Assembly (NCBI RefSeq): GCF_000772935.1
Contig: NZ_JPVR01000076.1
Span: 171,727 to 235,726 of the forward strand
Length of the DNA stretch: 64,000 nucleotides
Direction: 5' to 3'
Origin: Lysinibacillus boronitolerans JCM 21713 = 10a = NBRC 103108
GTDB lineage: Bacteria > Bacillota > Bacilli > Bacillales_A > Planococcaceae
Shown here piece by piece: positions 18,551-28,308 of the stretch. The position numbers and the translations under genes were made by a program. Position 1 is the stretch's first letter. Every line of letters starts with the position of its first letter. Under the pieces are notes generated by a model that saw only the letters and a list, made by a program, of their open reading frames with translations, did not search any database and was not told where the DNA came from.

Positions 18551-20293
18551 TTACTGAACAATTAAATCCTTTTCTTCCTTAGACTTTGATAAATCCTGAC
18601 ATTCATGAAAAGCAAAGTGCTGACAACCAATACATTGATTGGCGTTCAAATAATGGAAAGCTTTTGTAATTGCTTCTCCTGTATGCTGAAAAAAATGTTG
18701 CGCGCCTATTTTATCGTAAAGACCATTGTGTTCAAGAGCATCCTTTAAATCACCTTGCACACCCGTTACCAAGATAGTACCGCCCTGTGCTTTATAATTT
18801 TCTATGATATTGTTAAAATATGCTTCTCCAGTAGAATCCATAAAGGGCACTTTCCCCATCCGTAATATCAAAACTCTTGGTTGCTGATGCAAAGTACTTT
18901 CAATCGTTTGTTCAAACATTTGTGCAGCACCAAAAAACAACGGCCCTTCAATTGTGTACATACTAATTTGCGGGCAATCATGCTGCTGATGCACTACATG
19001 TGGCTGTACCTTCTCACTTTTATTTGAATGATCCGGAAGTACTTTTGTAACAACAAGCTTTTCACTCATACGTTTCGCAAATAATAGCACAGCCAGCACA
19101 AGCCCTACCTCAACTGCTAATGTAAGACTAGTGAATACCGTTAATAAAAAGGTAATCAATAATACCAGTGAGTCGCCTGATTTTAATTTTACGATATGTG
19201 AAAAATGATGTCGTTCACTCATATTCCAAGCTACGACCATCAGTACTGGAGCCATGCTTGCTAACGGAATATGAGATGCATATGGAGCTAATAACAATAA
19301 TGTGATTAGAACAAACACACCATGAATGATACCCGACATAGGGGATACTGCGCCTGTTTTGATATTGGTCGCTGTGCGTGCAATGGCGCCTGTTGCTGGA
19401 ATACCACCGAATAAAGGCGTCACAATATTAGCAATCCCCTGCCCAATTAGCTCACGATTACTGTTATGCTTACTATTTGTCATCCCATCCGCCACCACTG
19501 CCGATAATAGAGACTCAATACCACCTAGCATTGCAATAACAAACGCTGGACCAATAAGTTGTTGTAATCGTTCGAGCGTGATATTCGGTAAGGCGAAATG
19601 AGGTAATGTATTAGGAATTTGACCATAAGCCGTTGCAATGGTAGCAACTTGTCCTGAAAAGAGGAAAGTTGCCATAAGTGTAGAGACAACAATACCCGCT
19701 AATGCTCCAGGAACCTTTGGAAAAAACTTTGGTGTTATCACTATTGTCACCAAGCATACGACAGCAGTAAGAATACTATACGTATTTGTCGTACCTAGCT
19801 GCTTAATGATTTCCTGTATGTTGGCGATAAAATATTCATGCCTTTTAACATTTGTCAGCCCTAGAAAGTTAGCGATTTGACCTGTAAAAATAATCACTGC
19901 TATCCCTGCTGTAAAGCCAACTGTTACAGGTCGTGGAATAAACTTAATTAAAGTCCCTAGCTTAAAAAAGCCCATGATACAAAGCAATACCCCTGCCATT
20001 AAACCCGCAAGTAATAAATCTTCATAGCCATAGGTAAGAACAATCCCCAATAGAATTGGCACAAACGCCCCCGTAGGCCCACCTATTTGATATTTAGAAC
20101 CTCCAAAAAGAGAAATAAGAATACCTGCAATGCAAGCCGTATAAATCCCATATTCAGGTTTCACACCTGATGCGATGGCAAAGGACATGGCAAGTGGAAT
20201 AGCAACGATTCCGACAATAATCCCTGACAATAAATCCTTTTTTACATGATGAACTGAATACCCTTCAAAGCGTCCTGTAAACAGTGACTTCAT
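18551..20293 (-). CDS. SulP-family anion transporter with STAS domain
   Basis: A 580-residue membrane transporter of the SulP (SLC26) family for sulfate, bicarbonate or related anions. Ten or more membrane segments (about 20-400) include GGPTGAFVPI and the FGGIPATGAIARTATNIKTGA core, followed by a cytoplasmic STAS domain (about 440-545, with VPFMDSTGEAYF). The C-terminal tail is unusual in carrying three close cysteines (CIGCQHFAFHEC), which may bind metal or sense redox state. It follows an ArsR-family regulator gene by 56 bases, probably in one operon. Substrate is not certain. Confidence 0.9.
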   Translation of the reverse strand: MKSLFTGRFEGYSVHHVKKDLLSGIIVGIVAIPLAMSFAIASGVKPEYGIYTACIAGILISLFGGSKYQIGGPTGAFVPILLGIVLTYGYEDLLLAGLMAGVLLCIMGFFKLGTLIKFIPRPVTVGFTAGIAVIIFTGQIANFLGLTNVKRHEYFIANIQEIIKQLGTTNTYSILTAVVCLVTIVITPKFFPKVPGALAGIVVSTLMATFLFSGQVATIATAYGQIPNTLPHFALPNITLERLQQLIGPAFVIAMLGGIESLLSAVVADGMTNSKHNSNRELIGQGIANIVTPLFGGIPATGAIARTATNIKTGAVSPMSGIIHGVFVLITLLLLAPYASHIPLASMAPVLMVVAWNMSERHHFSHIVKLKSGDSLVLLITFLLTVFTSLTLAVEVGLVLAVLLFAKRMSEKLVVTKVLPDHSNKSEKVQPHVVHQQHDCPQISMYTIEGPLFFGAAQMFEQTIESTLHQQPRVLILRMGKVPFMDSTGEAYFNNIIENYKAQGGTILVTGVQGDLKDALEHNGLYDKIGAQHFFQHTGEAITKAFHYLNANQCIGCQHFAFHECQDLSKSKEEKDLIVQ

Positions 20294-20349
20294 AGATAAA
20301 TCTTCCCTTCGAAATAATACGCAAAGCCCAATTTTTCATCATCATTGAT

Positions 20350-20697
20350 TTACTTATTCTCTTCGTCACCTTCATTATTTGTCATTTCCTCTAATCTCGA
20401 AATGGTATGAACCAAATGGTTATTAAAAATATCCTTTGCCACCCCAAGTAATGCACCAATCATTGGGTCACTTAAAGAATAATAAACTTTTTTTCCTTCC
20501 TTCACCCCATAAACAATATTTTTGGCACGCAATACACTTAATTGCTGAGAAACAGCGGAACCCTCTTTCTCTAAGCAATCTTGAATCTCATTGACACTTT
20601 TCTGACCATCTACAAGGAGTTCAAGTATTCTGATGCGTAACGGATGTGCTAATGCTTTGAAAAAATCCGCTTTAAACTGTTGTAAGCCCTCTTCCAT
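20350..20697 (-). CDS. ArsR-family transcriptional regulator
   Basis: A 115-residue winged-helix repressor: LKALAHPLRIRILELL, then the recognition region EIQDCLEKEGSAVSQQLSVLRAKNIV and the wing VKEGKKVYYSL. The start at 20697 (MEEGLQQF) is chosen because GGAGGGG lies a few bases upstream; a longer frame from 20775 would run through the operator palindrome. One cysteine lies in the DNA-recognition region; no full CxC metal site is visible. It probably represses itself and the SulP gene through the palindrome at 20719-20744. Inducer unknown. Confidence 0.9.
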   Translation of the reverse strand: MEEGLQQFKADFFKALAHPLRIRILELLVDGQKSVNEIQDCLEKEGSAVSQQLSVLRAKNIVYGVKEGKKVYYSLSDPMIGALLGVAKDIFNNHLVHTISRLEEMTNNEGDEENK

Positions 20698-20718
20698 AAA
20701 AAAACCCCTCCATATAAC

Positions 20719-20744
20719 TACATATTCAAATATTTGAATATGTA
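20719..20744. promoter_or_regulatory. 26-bp perfect palindrome, ArsR operator
   Basis: TACATATTCAAAT is followed immediately by its exact reverse complement, 22 bases upstream of the regulator start codon. AT-rich palindromes of this ATTCAAATATTTGAAT type are usual operators of ArsR-family repressors, so this is very likely the autoregulatory site. Confidence 0.8.
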
Positions 20745-20789
20745 TGATTGTAATCCTGTCACAGCAATTTTTCAATATCTACTATAAAA

Positions 20790-20831
20790 AAAGAACAAAA
20801 TCAAGTGACTTGACACTCGATTTTGCTCTTT
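20790..20831 (-). terminator. Terminator of the MFS transporter gene
   Basis: An 18-base stem, AAAGAACAAAATCAAGTG with CACTCGATTTTGCTCTTT (few mismatches), followed by a long T run on the minus strand. Confidence 0.8.
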
Positions 20832-20844
20832 GATTGCAACATTA

Positions 20845-22023
20845 TTAATCTGCTACTATTTTGTTCTTCTTTAAAGGATAATCGTATGTTAAACATGGAA
20901 TAATCGCCAATAGTACGATGACCACCAATGTTAAAACGAGAGGAATCATGCCAAATTGATCTACCATAATACCACCAAATAGTGGACCAATCATCCGTCC
21001 TCCAGTAGCAGCACTATTGATAATCCCCTGATAGAATCCTTGTCGACCTTTTGGTGCCAATTGATTAGCAATCGTTGGTAATGCTGGCGTATAAAACATT
21101 TCGCCAAATGTTAAGACAAGCATCGCTGCTCCAAACATTTTAAAATCGTTTGCAAAGGCAATAATGCCAAAGGAAAGAGCAATCAGCGTTACACCAAATA
21201 CTAATTGACGTTTTAAATTGTGTTCCCATCGCTTTACGAGCGGTGCAATGAGTGGTTGCCCAATGACAATTAGAAGACCATTTATTGTCCAAAGTAGGCT
21301 ATATTGCTTTAATCCTAACCCTAAATCTTGTGTATAGGATGAAATGGTTGCACTCCATTGAGAATATGCTAGCCAGCATAAAACGGAGGATGCACTAATT
21401 ATTAACAAAGCATAAAAAGGTGCCTTGTTTACGATTCGTTTACTTTCGCTCAAGACATTTTTAGGTGCAATACTGCCCACTTCCAAACGCTTAAATGTAA
21501 ATAAGGCAATGAAAAAGAATAAAATATACATACCTAAATTCACTTTAAACACATAGTCAAATTGATAATCTGCCACAATACCGGCAAGGGCAGGACCTAC
21601 GGCAACACCGACATTTTGTGCTAAATAGATAGTATTAAAAGCCTTACGTCCACCTTCTGGCCAGGCAGCCCCAGCTAAGGCAAACATACCTGGGAAAACA
21701 ATGCCTCCACTAAAGCCTAGTATCGTTAAAAACCACACATAATGTGGCCAGCCGTGCCAAATTGTTAAGCCAATTAATGAAGCAATCGTTAACAGGATGC
21801 CAAGCATAATAGCTTTATAGCCACCAATTCTATCAAATAAGTAACCACCTAATAGATTACCTAATACTCCAGCAGCAGAATTCAGCATTAAGACAAAACC
21901 AGCCATTGCTAAAGATTTGCCTAAATAATCATGCATATAAATGGCATTCAAAGGCCATAAAAAAGAGTTGCCTGTTGTGTTCACAAGCATTCCGATAATT
22001 AAAAACCAAACACGTTTTGGCAT
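20845..22023 (-). CDS. MFS transporter (YttB-like)
   Basis: A 392-residue major facilitator superfamily transporter with twelve membrane spans and the loop 2-3 motif GGYLFDRIGGYKAIMLG. GGAGG at 22031-22035 lies seven bases before the ATG at 22023, so I prefer this start over one 21 codons upstream. The position between leuS and the ytqA homologue matches, from memory, that of yttB in B. subtilis. It is probably a drug or metabolite exporter; the substrate is unknown. Confidence 0.88.
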   Translation of the reverse strand: MPKRVWFLIIGMLVNTTGNSFLWPLNAIYMHDYLGKSLAMAGFVLMLNSAAGVLGNLLGGYLFDRIGGYKAIMLGILLTIASLIGLTIWHGWPHYVWFLTILGFSGGIVFPGMFALAGAAWPEGGRKAFNTIYLAQNVGVAVGPALAGIVADYQFDYVFKVNLGMYILFFFIALFTFKRLEVGSIAPKNVLSESKRIVNKAPFYALLIISASSVLCWLAYSQWSATISSYTQDLGLGLKQYSLLWTINGLLIVIGQPLIAPLVKRWEHNLKRQLVFGVTLIALSFGIIAFANDFKMFGAAMLVLTFGEMFYTPALPTIANQLAPKGRQGFYQGIINSAATGGRMIGPLFGGIMVDQFGMIPLVLTLVVIVLLAIIPCLTYDYPLKKNKIVAD

Positions 22024-22248
22024 AGGATGACCTCCATTATTTCGCTTCTCTAAATAGTTAGTGTATGCTGAAATACTTAAAAGCACAAGGAAAATAATTT
22101 TACCTTTTTTACAAGACTTCTACCCTATTTTCATTCGTTTTTATTTTTGTTTCTTACCATTTTTCTGCATCCATAACATGATAATACCCTTCCCCCATGA
22201 CGGAACGAAAAGCACATGATAGAATAGAGCGTTAGAGGAGTGAAATAA

Positions 22249-23205
22249 ATGACAGAGACAAATTTTCCTTTTCCCTCAGAGGGGAAAAGATACTATACAT
22301 GGAATCGCTATTTACGTGACCAATTTGGTCATAAAGTATTTAAAGTGGCGTTAGATGCAGGCTTTGATTGCCCTAACCGTGACGGCACAGTCGCTTTTGG
22401 TGGCTGTACATTTTGTAGTGCTGCAGGTTCTGGTGATTTTGCTGGCAATAAGGTAGATCCAATTGATGTTCAATTTGCTGAAATCCGAGACAAAATGCAT
22501 CAGAAATGGAAGGATGGCAAATACATGGCTTATTTCCAAGCCTACACAAATACACATGCCCCGCTGCCAGTTTTAAAAGAAAAATTTGAAGCAGCTTTGG
22601 CGCAAGAAGGTGTAGTAGGTCTTTCTATTGCTACTCGTCCTGATTGTTTACCAGATGATGTTGTCGAATATTTAGCAGAATTAAATGAGCGAACATATTT
22701 ATGGATTGAGCTAGGTCTTCAAACGGTGCATGAGAAAACTGCCAATCTTATTAATCGCGCCCATGATTATGCAACGTATGTGGAAGGCGTTGAAAAATTG
22801 CGTAAGCATGGCATTCGAGTTTGCTCACATATCATTAACGGATTGCCTCTCGAAGACTATGACATGATGATGGAAACGGCACGCGCAGTTGCACAATTAG
22901 ATGTCCAAGGCATTAAAATCCACTTACTTCATCTATTAAAAGGAACGCCTATGGTGAAGCAATATGAAAAAGGTATGTTAGAATTTTTAGACCAAGATGT
23001 GTATACAAAACTAGTAGCAGACCAATTAGAAATCCTACCACCTGAAATGGTCATTCATCGTATTACAGGCGATGGACCGATTGATTTAATGATTGGACCA
23101 ATGTGGAGTGTCAATAAATGGGAAGTGTTGAATGGTATTGACGCTGAGCTTGAACGTCGAGGTAGTTGGCAAGGGAAGTTGTATAAGGCAGAGGTTACGA
23201 AATGA
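22249..23205 (+). CDS. mnmL: Radical SAM protein of the YtqA family (tRNA wobble-uridine modification)
   Basis: A 318-residue radical SAM enzyme of the TIGR01212 family. The iron-sulfur cysteines are in CPNRDGTVAFGGCTFC (about residues 45-60), and the SAM-binding core follows. The B. subtilis homologue YtqA has been renamed MnmL and takes part in an alternative route to mnm5s2U in tRNA; this is recalled knowledge. The gene overlaps the methyltransferase gene by four bases, which fits two consecutive steps on the same nucleotide. Confidence 0.88.
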   Translation: MTETNFPFPSEGKRYYTWNRYLRDQFGHKVFKVALDAGFDCPNRDGTVAFGGCTFCSAAGSGDFAGNKVDPIDVQFAEIRDKMHQKWKDGKYMAYFQAYTNTHAPLPVLKEKFEAALAQEGVVGLSIATRPDCLPDDVVEYLAELNERTYLWIELGLQTVHEKTANLINRAHDYATYVEGVEKLRKHGIRVCSHIINGLPLEDYDMMMETARAVAQLDVQGIKIHLLHLLKGTPMVKQYEKGMLEFLDQDVYTKLVADQLEILPPEMVIHRITGDGPIDLMIGPMWSVNKWEVLNGIDAELERRGSWQGKLYKAEVTK

Positions 23206-23777
23206 AATTACAACGTGTTTTACAATATGCCCAGCAGTTATTAAAAGATAGTATAGAAGAGGGAGATACGGCTGTTGATGCGACTGCAGGAAACGGTCAT
23301 GACACATTATTTCTGGCACAGCTTGTTGGGGATGAAGGACAAGTTTATGCCTTTGATGTCCAAAAAGAGGCGGTTGATGCGACACTCCTTCGACTTTTAG
23401 ATCATGGTTTAGAACATCGGGCAGTCGTTTTAAATAAAGGGCATGAGGAAGTCATGCAATATGTACACAAGCCAGTAGCTGCAGCTATCTTCAATCTCGG
23501 CTATTTACCTGGCAGCAACCATGATATTATTACAAGGCCTCATACAACAATCCAAGCTATTGAAAATATATTAAAGCTCTTAAAAGTGGGAGGATTGATT
23601 GTTCTTGTTATTTATCATGGTCATCCAGGTGGAAAAGAAGAACGTGATAAGGTCATTGATTATGTAAGTCAACTTCCGCAAAAATATGTCCATGTCTTAA
23701 AATATGCATTTCTTAATCAACAAAATGATCCGCCTTTCGTCATTGCATTAGAAAAAATGAAAGAATACCCTATTTAA
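23202..23777 (+). CDS. mnmM: SAM-dependent methyltransferase of the YtqB family (MnmM)
   Basis: A 191-residue class I methyltransferase. Motif I is VDATAGNGHDTLFLA (about 24-38), followed by the acidic FDVQKEA, and NLGYLPG stands at the catalytic motif position. YtqB of B. subtilis has been shown to methylate nm5s2U to mnm5s2U in tRNA and is called MnmM (recalled knowledge). The ATGA overlap couples it to the radical SAM gene. Confidence 0.9.
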   Translation: MKLQRVLQYAQQLLKDSIEEGDTAVDATAGNGHDTLFLAQLVGDEGQVYAFDVQKEAVDATLLRLLDHGLEHRAVVLNKGHEEVMQYVHKPVAAAIFNLGYLPGSNHDIITRPHTTIQAIENILKLLKVGGLIVLVIYHGHPGGKEERDKVIDYVSQLPQKYVHVLKYAFLNQQNDPPFVIALEKMKEYPI

Positions 23778-23801
23778 TAGTATTGTTGAGGACAAGCTAA
23801 A

Positions 23802-23835
23802 AGGCGACCAACTAGTAAACTAGCTGATCGCCTTG
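23802..23835. terminator. Terminator between mnmM and the alanine symporter
   Basis: Arms AAGGCGACCAACTAG and CTAGCTGATCGCCTT lie between convergent genes. The minus strand tail is TTTTAGC, so it chiefly serves the symporter gene and possibly both. Confidence 0.7.
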
Positions 23836-23843
23836 CACTTTAT

Positions 23844-25352
23844 CTATTTATTATTACGTTTTTCATTATATTCAACCCAGAAATCTGCACCTTTAATTCC
23901 TAGTTTACGAGGATCAAAGACTGGATCTTTTCCTTCTTTTTTCTGTTTCTCGTAATCTTTTAATGCAACAATAGCTGGTTTCATAATAATTAAAATAGCC
24001 AGAACGTTAATCCAAACCATTAGACCAAGACCTACATCTCCCATTGCCCATGCTAGACCAGACGTACGGATTGTACCATAGAAGGCTGCAACTAAAATAG
24101 CAATCTTTGCAATCCAAATGAAAATCTTTTCTGTGCTACCTCTAAATAAATAAGCGACATTTGTCTCTGCAATATAGTAGTATGCCATAATTGTTGTAAA
24201 GGCAAAGAAGAATAACGCAATGGCTACAAATGGAGCACCAAAGCCAGGTAATGATGAGTCAACTGCATATTGTGTATAGGCTGCACCTGCTTCAATACTT
24301 TTCGCAAAGGTCATTTGCTCATCGCCTGCTAATCCACCACTATTAAATTGTCCAATATGGATAAATGGATCTGCTCCTTCAGCTGCCTTTTCATCTTGTA
24401 CATTGTACATACCTGTAAATAAAATCATAAATGCCGTAGCAGAACAAATTAGTAATGTATCAATATACACAGACGCCGCTTGAACAATTCCTTGCTTAGC
24501 AGGATGCGATACTTCCGCAGCTGCTGCAGGGTGAGCACCCGTTCCTTGACCAGCTTCATTGGAATAAATTCCACGTTTAACACCCCAAGCAATGGCAGAA
24601 CCAATAATGCCCCCAAAAATCTCTTGGGCACCAAAGGCACTTGAGAAAATCAATGCAAATACTGTTGGTACTTCAGAGATATTCATAACAATAATGATAA
24701 TAGCCATAATGATGTATGCTAATGCCATAAAAGGTACAATGATTTGGGCTGCATTTGCAATAGATTTAACACCACCGATAATAATTGCGCCTAATAAAAC
24801 AACAATAATAAGACCTGTTATCCAAGTTTCCAAACCGAAAGCGTTTTCAACAGCACCTGCAATGGCGTTTGATTGGACGCCAGGCATTAAGATTAACATC
24901 GCAATCAAAGCAGCCACAGCAAAAATAACTGCAAACCATTTTTGGCCCATTCCTTTTTCTATGTAAAAGGCCGGTCCACCACGATATTCAGTATCTTTCT
25001 CTTCTTTATAGATTTGAGCTAATGTTGACTCTACATACGCGGTTGCCGCACCTATGAAAGCGATTGCCCACATCCAAAAGACAGCACCAGGTCCTCCCAT
25101 TCCAATCGCTGTCGCAGTACCAGCAATATTACCTGTACCTACACGTCCTGATAATGCGATAGACATTGCTTGGAATGAAGATATTCCCTTTTCCGATTTC
25201 TCCCCTTTAAACATTAAAACAAACATATCTTTAATGTGCCTTACTTGTAGGAACCTTGTAATAATTGAGAAAAATAACCCAATTAATAAGATGCCATAAA
25301 TAAACCATGGTCCCCATAAAATACCATTCAACTTCTCCACAATTACATCCAT
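23844..25352 (-). CDS. Alanine/glycine:cation symporter (AGCS family)
   Basis: A 502-residue sodium or proton symporter for alanine or glycine. The family signatures are visible: SGRVGTGNIAGTATAIGMGGPGAVFWMW near residue 70, EAGQGTGAHPAAAAEVSHPAKQG near 270, and about eleven membrane spans. Length is normal. It stands alone between terminators, with GAGGGG before the ATG. Confidence 0.93.
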   Translation of the reverse strand: MDVIVEKLNGILWGPWFIYGILLIGLFFSIITRFLQVRHIKDMFVLMFKGEKSEKGISSFQAMSIALSGRVGTGNIAGTATAIGMGGPGAVFWMWAIAFIGAATAYVESTLAQIYKEEKDTEYRGGPAFYIEKGMGQKWFAVIFAVAALIAMLILMPGVQSNAIAGAVENAFGLETWITGLIIVVLLGAIIIGGVKSIANAAQIIVPFMALAYIIMAIIIIVMNISEVPTVFALIFSSAFGAQEIFGGIIGSAIAWGVKRGIYSNEAGQGTGAHPAAAAEVSHPAKQGIVQAASVYIDTLLICSATAFMILFTGMYNVQDEKAAEGADPFIHIGQFNSGGLAGDEQMTFAKSIEAGAAYTQYAVDSSLPGFGAPFVAIALFFFAFTTIMAYYYIAETNVAYLFRGSTEKIFIWIAKIAILVAAFYGTIRTSGLAWAMGDVGLGLMVWINVLAILIIMKPAIVALKDYEKQKKEGKDPVFDPRKLGIKGADFWVEYNEKRNNK

Positions 25353-25478
25353 TTTACCCCTCCAATTTGAATTACCTTACTTTAAGTCATTATAGTATTA
25401 CACTTTTCAGAAAATTACAATATTATTTTTAAGTAACAATATTTAAGTAAGTAACCTAGTAAATGGAAGGGGGTAAAA

Positions 25479-26285
25479 CTATTTAATTATATAACCAATT
25501 CTTCGAAGAGCATTATTAATAAAATCTCGTATATACATAAAAATCTCTTCCCGCTCTCCCTCATGAAATAAATTATGATAACAATTTGCCCATTCTTTAA
25601 ACTGAAATTCCGTGAATTCCTGTTGATGAAGCCAATTTCGAGTTTGGCGGGTGTCCGTAATTTTATCCTTCTCAGCTGTCATAATGAGCATAGGCATATT
25701 TGGCATTTCACCTTTAGGCAGCATCACTAAATTTTTCATCATCTGCTGAAGCTCTCGATACCATTTCACAGAAACAACAGACATGAGCGGAACCTCATCT
25801 TTCATTTCTTCTCTACCTTCAATACTACGTGTTAATTTCTCTAATGTAATGTCATGTGTCAATTTCACATTCGCTGTTAACGCACTTAGACTTGTTAAAG
25901 CATTTGTTAATTTACCTGGTAATAGCTTTAGTTGCAACCAAGGTGATGTTAAAATTATGCCTGCACATTCATATTGTCTCTTTTGCAGTGTATGAAGAAT
26001 TAATGTTGCACCTAGTCCATGACCTATTACAAAGGTTGGTAAATTATATGAAAAAGCATTTTCAATCAGGTTTCTTGTATATTTATTGTACAATTTGAAG
26101 TCCTCATCATGGACACGAGCAAACCTTGCATTCACCCCATGATTCGGTAAATCCCCCATGACTATGTGGAAGCCTTCTAATCTTAATTTCTCTATCAGCC
26201 ATGCATACCAACGGTGATTTTCATAAGCACCATGAAGAATAGCAATCACAGCTTTTGCTTGTCCATCAGCTTCCCATTTCCACAT
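25479..26285 (-). CDS. Alpha/beta hydrolase, YtpA-like, without nucleophilic serine
   Basis: A 268-residue alpha/beta-hydrolase of the YtpA/lysophospholipase type; it starts MWKWEADGQAKAVIAILHG, close to YtpA. In the nucleophile elbow, where relatives have GHSMG, this protein has GHGLG: residue 90 is glycine (codon GGA, complement of 26016-26018). The acid region (TAEKDKITD) and a histidine region (CYHNLFHEGERE) remain. It may be catalytically dead or use another mechanism. YtpA in B. subtilis is linked to the phospholipid-like antibiotic bacilysocin. AGGAGG precedes the ATG. Function here is uncertain. Confidence 0.82.
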   Translation of the reverse strand: MWKWEADGQAKAVIAILHGAYENHRWYAWLIEKLRLEGFHIVMGDLPNHGVNARFARVHDEDFKLYNKYTRNLIENAFSYNLPTFVIGHGLGATLILHTLQKRQYECAGIILTSPWLQLKLLPGKLTNALTSLSALTANVKLTHDITLEKLTRSIEGREEMKDEVPLMSVVSVKWYRELQQMMKNLVMLPKGEMPNMPMLIMTAEKDKITDTRQTRNWLHQQEFTEFQFKEWANCYHNLFHEGEREEIFMYIRDFINNALRRIGYIIK

Positions 26286-26419
26286 TTACATAGTCCTCCT
26301 AAAAAATAATTACTCTTTGATTATATCGAAATAAATAGCACATTTTAATTTTATATTTCCATAAAGTTGCGTATTTGATACGATAATACTACATTATAGA
26401 AAGAAAAGAGGCGATTTTC

Positions 26420-26932
26420 ATGATTTATCCATTTAAAGATAAAACGCCAAAGATCGATCCATCTGTTTTCATTGCTGATTACGCAACTGTTACGGGTGAT
26501 GTAACAATTGGCGCTGAAACAACCATTTGGTTTAATACAGTTATTCGTGGTGATGTTTCCCCAACGATTATTGGTAAACGTGTCAGTATTCAGGATCTTT
26601 GCTGTTTACACCAAAGTCCAAAATATCCACTCATTATTGAAGATGAGGTAACAGTTGGACACCAAGTCACTTTACATAGTTGTACAATTCGCAAAAATGC
26701 CTTAATTGGTATGGGTTCCATTATTTTAGACGGAGCTGAGATTGGAGAAGGTGCATTTATTGGAGCAGGAAGCCTAGTACCTCCTGGTAAAGTCATTCCT
26801 CCAAATAGTTTAGCATTAGGTCGTCCAGCAAAAGTTGTCCGAGAATTAAATGCTGAAGATAAAGAGGACATGGAACGCATTGTACGAGAATACGCAGAAA
26901 AAGGTCAATATTATAAGTCACTTCAGAAATAA
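26420..26932 (+). CDS. Gamma-carbonic anhydrase family protein (YtoA-like)
   Basis: A 170-residue left-handed beta-helix (hexapeptide repeat) protein. Zinc ligands of the gamma-carbonic anhydrase type are suggested by CLHQSPKYP, VGHQVTLHSC. Repeats such as IGAETTIW, IGMGSIIL, IGEGAFIGAG are visible. Relatives form trimers; many have weak or no carbonic anhydrase activity. Position next to ytpA matches ytoA of B. subtilis as I recall it. Confidence 0.9.
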   Translation: MIYPFKDKTPKIDPSVFIADYATVTGDVTIGAETTIWFNTVIRGDVSPTIIGKRVSIQDLCCLHQSPKYPLIIEDEVTVGHQVTLHSCTIRKNALIGMGSIILDGAEIGEGAFIGAGSLVPPGKVIPPNSLALGRPAKVVRELNAEDKEDMERIVREYAEKGQYYKSLQK

Positions 26933-26961
26933 ATAAGATACACAAAAAATCAATACTAACG

Positions 26962-27023
26962 AAAAAATCCCTCGCGTTTTCGTGTACCGAGTATGTTCAC
27001 GAATTCTAGCGAGGTATTTTTTG
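26962..27023 (+). terminator. Terminator after the gamma-carbonic anhydrase gene
   Basis: CCTCGC...CGTG at 26969-26984 pairs with CACG...GCGAGG at 26998-27014, followed by TATTTTTTG. Confidence 0.65.
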
Positions 27024-27025
27024 TA

Positions 27026-27055
27026 AAAAAACAAAAGGAGCAATGTTGCCCCTTT
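27026..27055 (-). terminator. Terminator of metK
   Basis: On the minus strand AAAGGGGCAA pairs with TTGCTCCTTTT and is followed by GTTTTTTT. It lies about 57 bases after the metK stop. Confidence 0.7.
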
Positions 27056-27111
27056 GCTTATTAATACATTAGAATAATTTTCTAATGACTTCATTACTTT
27101 AGTTCAATAGT

Positions 27112-28308
27112 TTATAAACGTGCTTTTTCTCGTAGTGCGTCGGCTTTATCAATTTGCTCCCATGGTACATTTAAATCTGTACGACCAAAATGTCCATACG
27201 CAGCAGTTTGTTTATAAATTGGACGACGAAGATCAAGCATTTTAATAATACCTGCTGGGCGTAAATCGAATAGCTTGCGTACCCATTCAACGATCTCGCT
27301 TTCTTTCACTCTACCTGTGCCAAATGTATCGACAGCAATGGAAACAGGCTGAGCAACGCCAATCGCATAGGCAAGTTGTACTTCAGCACGCTCTGCTAAG
27401 CCAGCTGCTACGATGTTTTTTGCTACATAACGTGCCGCATATGCTGCTGATCGGTCTACCTTGGTTGCATCCTTACCTGAGAAGGCACCACCACCGTGAC
27501 GTGCATAACCACCGTATGTATCAACAATGATTTTACGCCCTGTTAATCCAGCATCGCCTTTTGGTCCACCAATTACGAAACGGCCAGTTGGGTTGATGAA
27601 GTATTTCGTGTTAGCATCTAATAATTCACTCGGTACAACGGGTGCAATAACAAATTCTTTTAAATCCGATTGAATTTGTTCAAGTGTTGCTTCTTCATCA
27701 TGCTGTGTTGAAATAACAATTGTATCCACGCGAACGGGTACATTATTGTCATCATATTCAATCGTTACCTGCGTTTTACCATCAGGACGTAAATAGGCAA
27801 GTTCACCTGATTTACGTACTTCTGTTAAACGGCGTGCTAATTTGTGAGCCAAGCTAATTGGTAATGGCATAAGCTCTGGTGTTTCATTACATGCATAGCC
27901 AAACATTAAGCCTTGGTCACCAGCACCGATTGCTTCAATATCAGCATCTGTCATAGAGCCTTCACGTGCCTCTAATGCCTGATCAACACCCTGTGCAATA
28001 TCAGGTGATTGTTCACCAATCGCCACAAGCACTGCAAGGTTTTCTGCATCGAAGCCATATTTACCACGTGTATAGCCAATTTCTGCTACAGTATCACGAA
28101 CGATACCTTTAATATCAACATAAGTAGAAGTTGTAATTTCTCCTGCTACTAATACTAATCCTGTTGTTACAGTTGTTTCACATGCTACACGCGCATTTGG
28201 ATCTTCTGCTAAAATAGCATCTAAAATGGCATCCGAGATTTGGTCACAAATCTTATCTGGATGTCCTTCTGTTACACTCTCTGATGTAAACAGTCGACGG
28301 TTTGTCAT
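27112..28308 (-). CDS. metK: S-adenosylmethionine synthetase
   Basis: A 398-residue enzyme that makes SAM from methionine and ATP. The N-terminal [22 protein letters not shown] carries the ATP-binding histidine, [12 protein letters not shown] is the methionine-loop signature and [22 protein letters not shown] the phosphate-binding motif. Length is normal. An S-box riboswitch with its own terminator precedes it, so SAM represses its synthesis. GGAGG precedes the ATG. Confidence 0.98.
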   Translation of the reverse strand: MTNRRLFTSESVTEGHPDKICDQISDAILDAILAEDPNARVACETTVTTGLVLVAGEITTSTYVDIKGIVRDTVAEIGYTRGKYGFDAENLAVLVAIGEQSPDIAQGVDQALEAREGSMTDADIEAIGAGDQGLMFGYACNETPELMPLPISLAHKLARRLTEVRKSGELAYLRPDGKTQVTIEYDDNNVPVRVDTIVISTQHDEEATLEQIQSDLKEFVIAPVVPSELLDANTKYFINPTGRFVIGGPKGDAGLTGRKIIVDTYGGYARHGGGAFSGKDATKVDRSAAYAARYVAKNIVAAGLAERAEVQLAYAIGVAQPVSIAVDTFGTGRVKESEIVEWVRKLFDLRPAGIIKMLDLRRPIYKQTAAYGHFGRTDLNVPWEQIDKADALREKARL

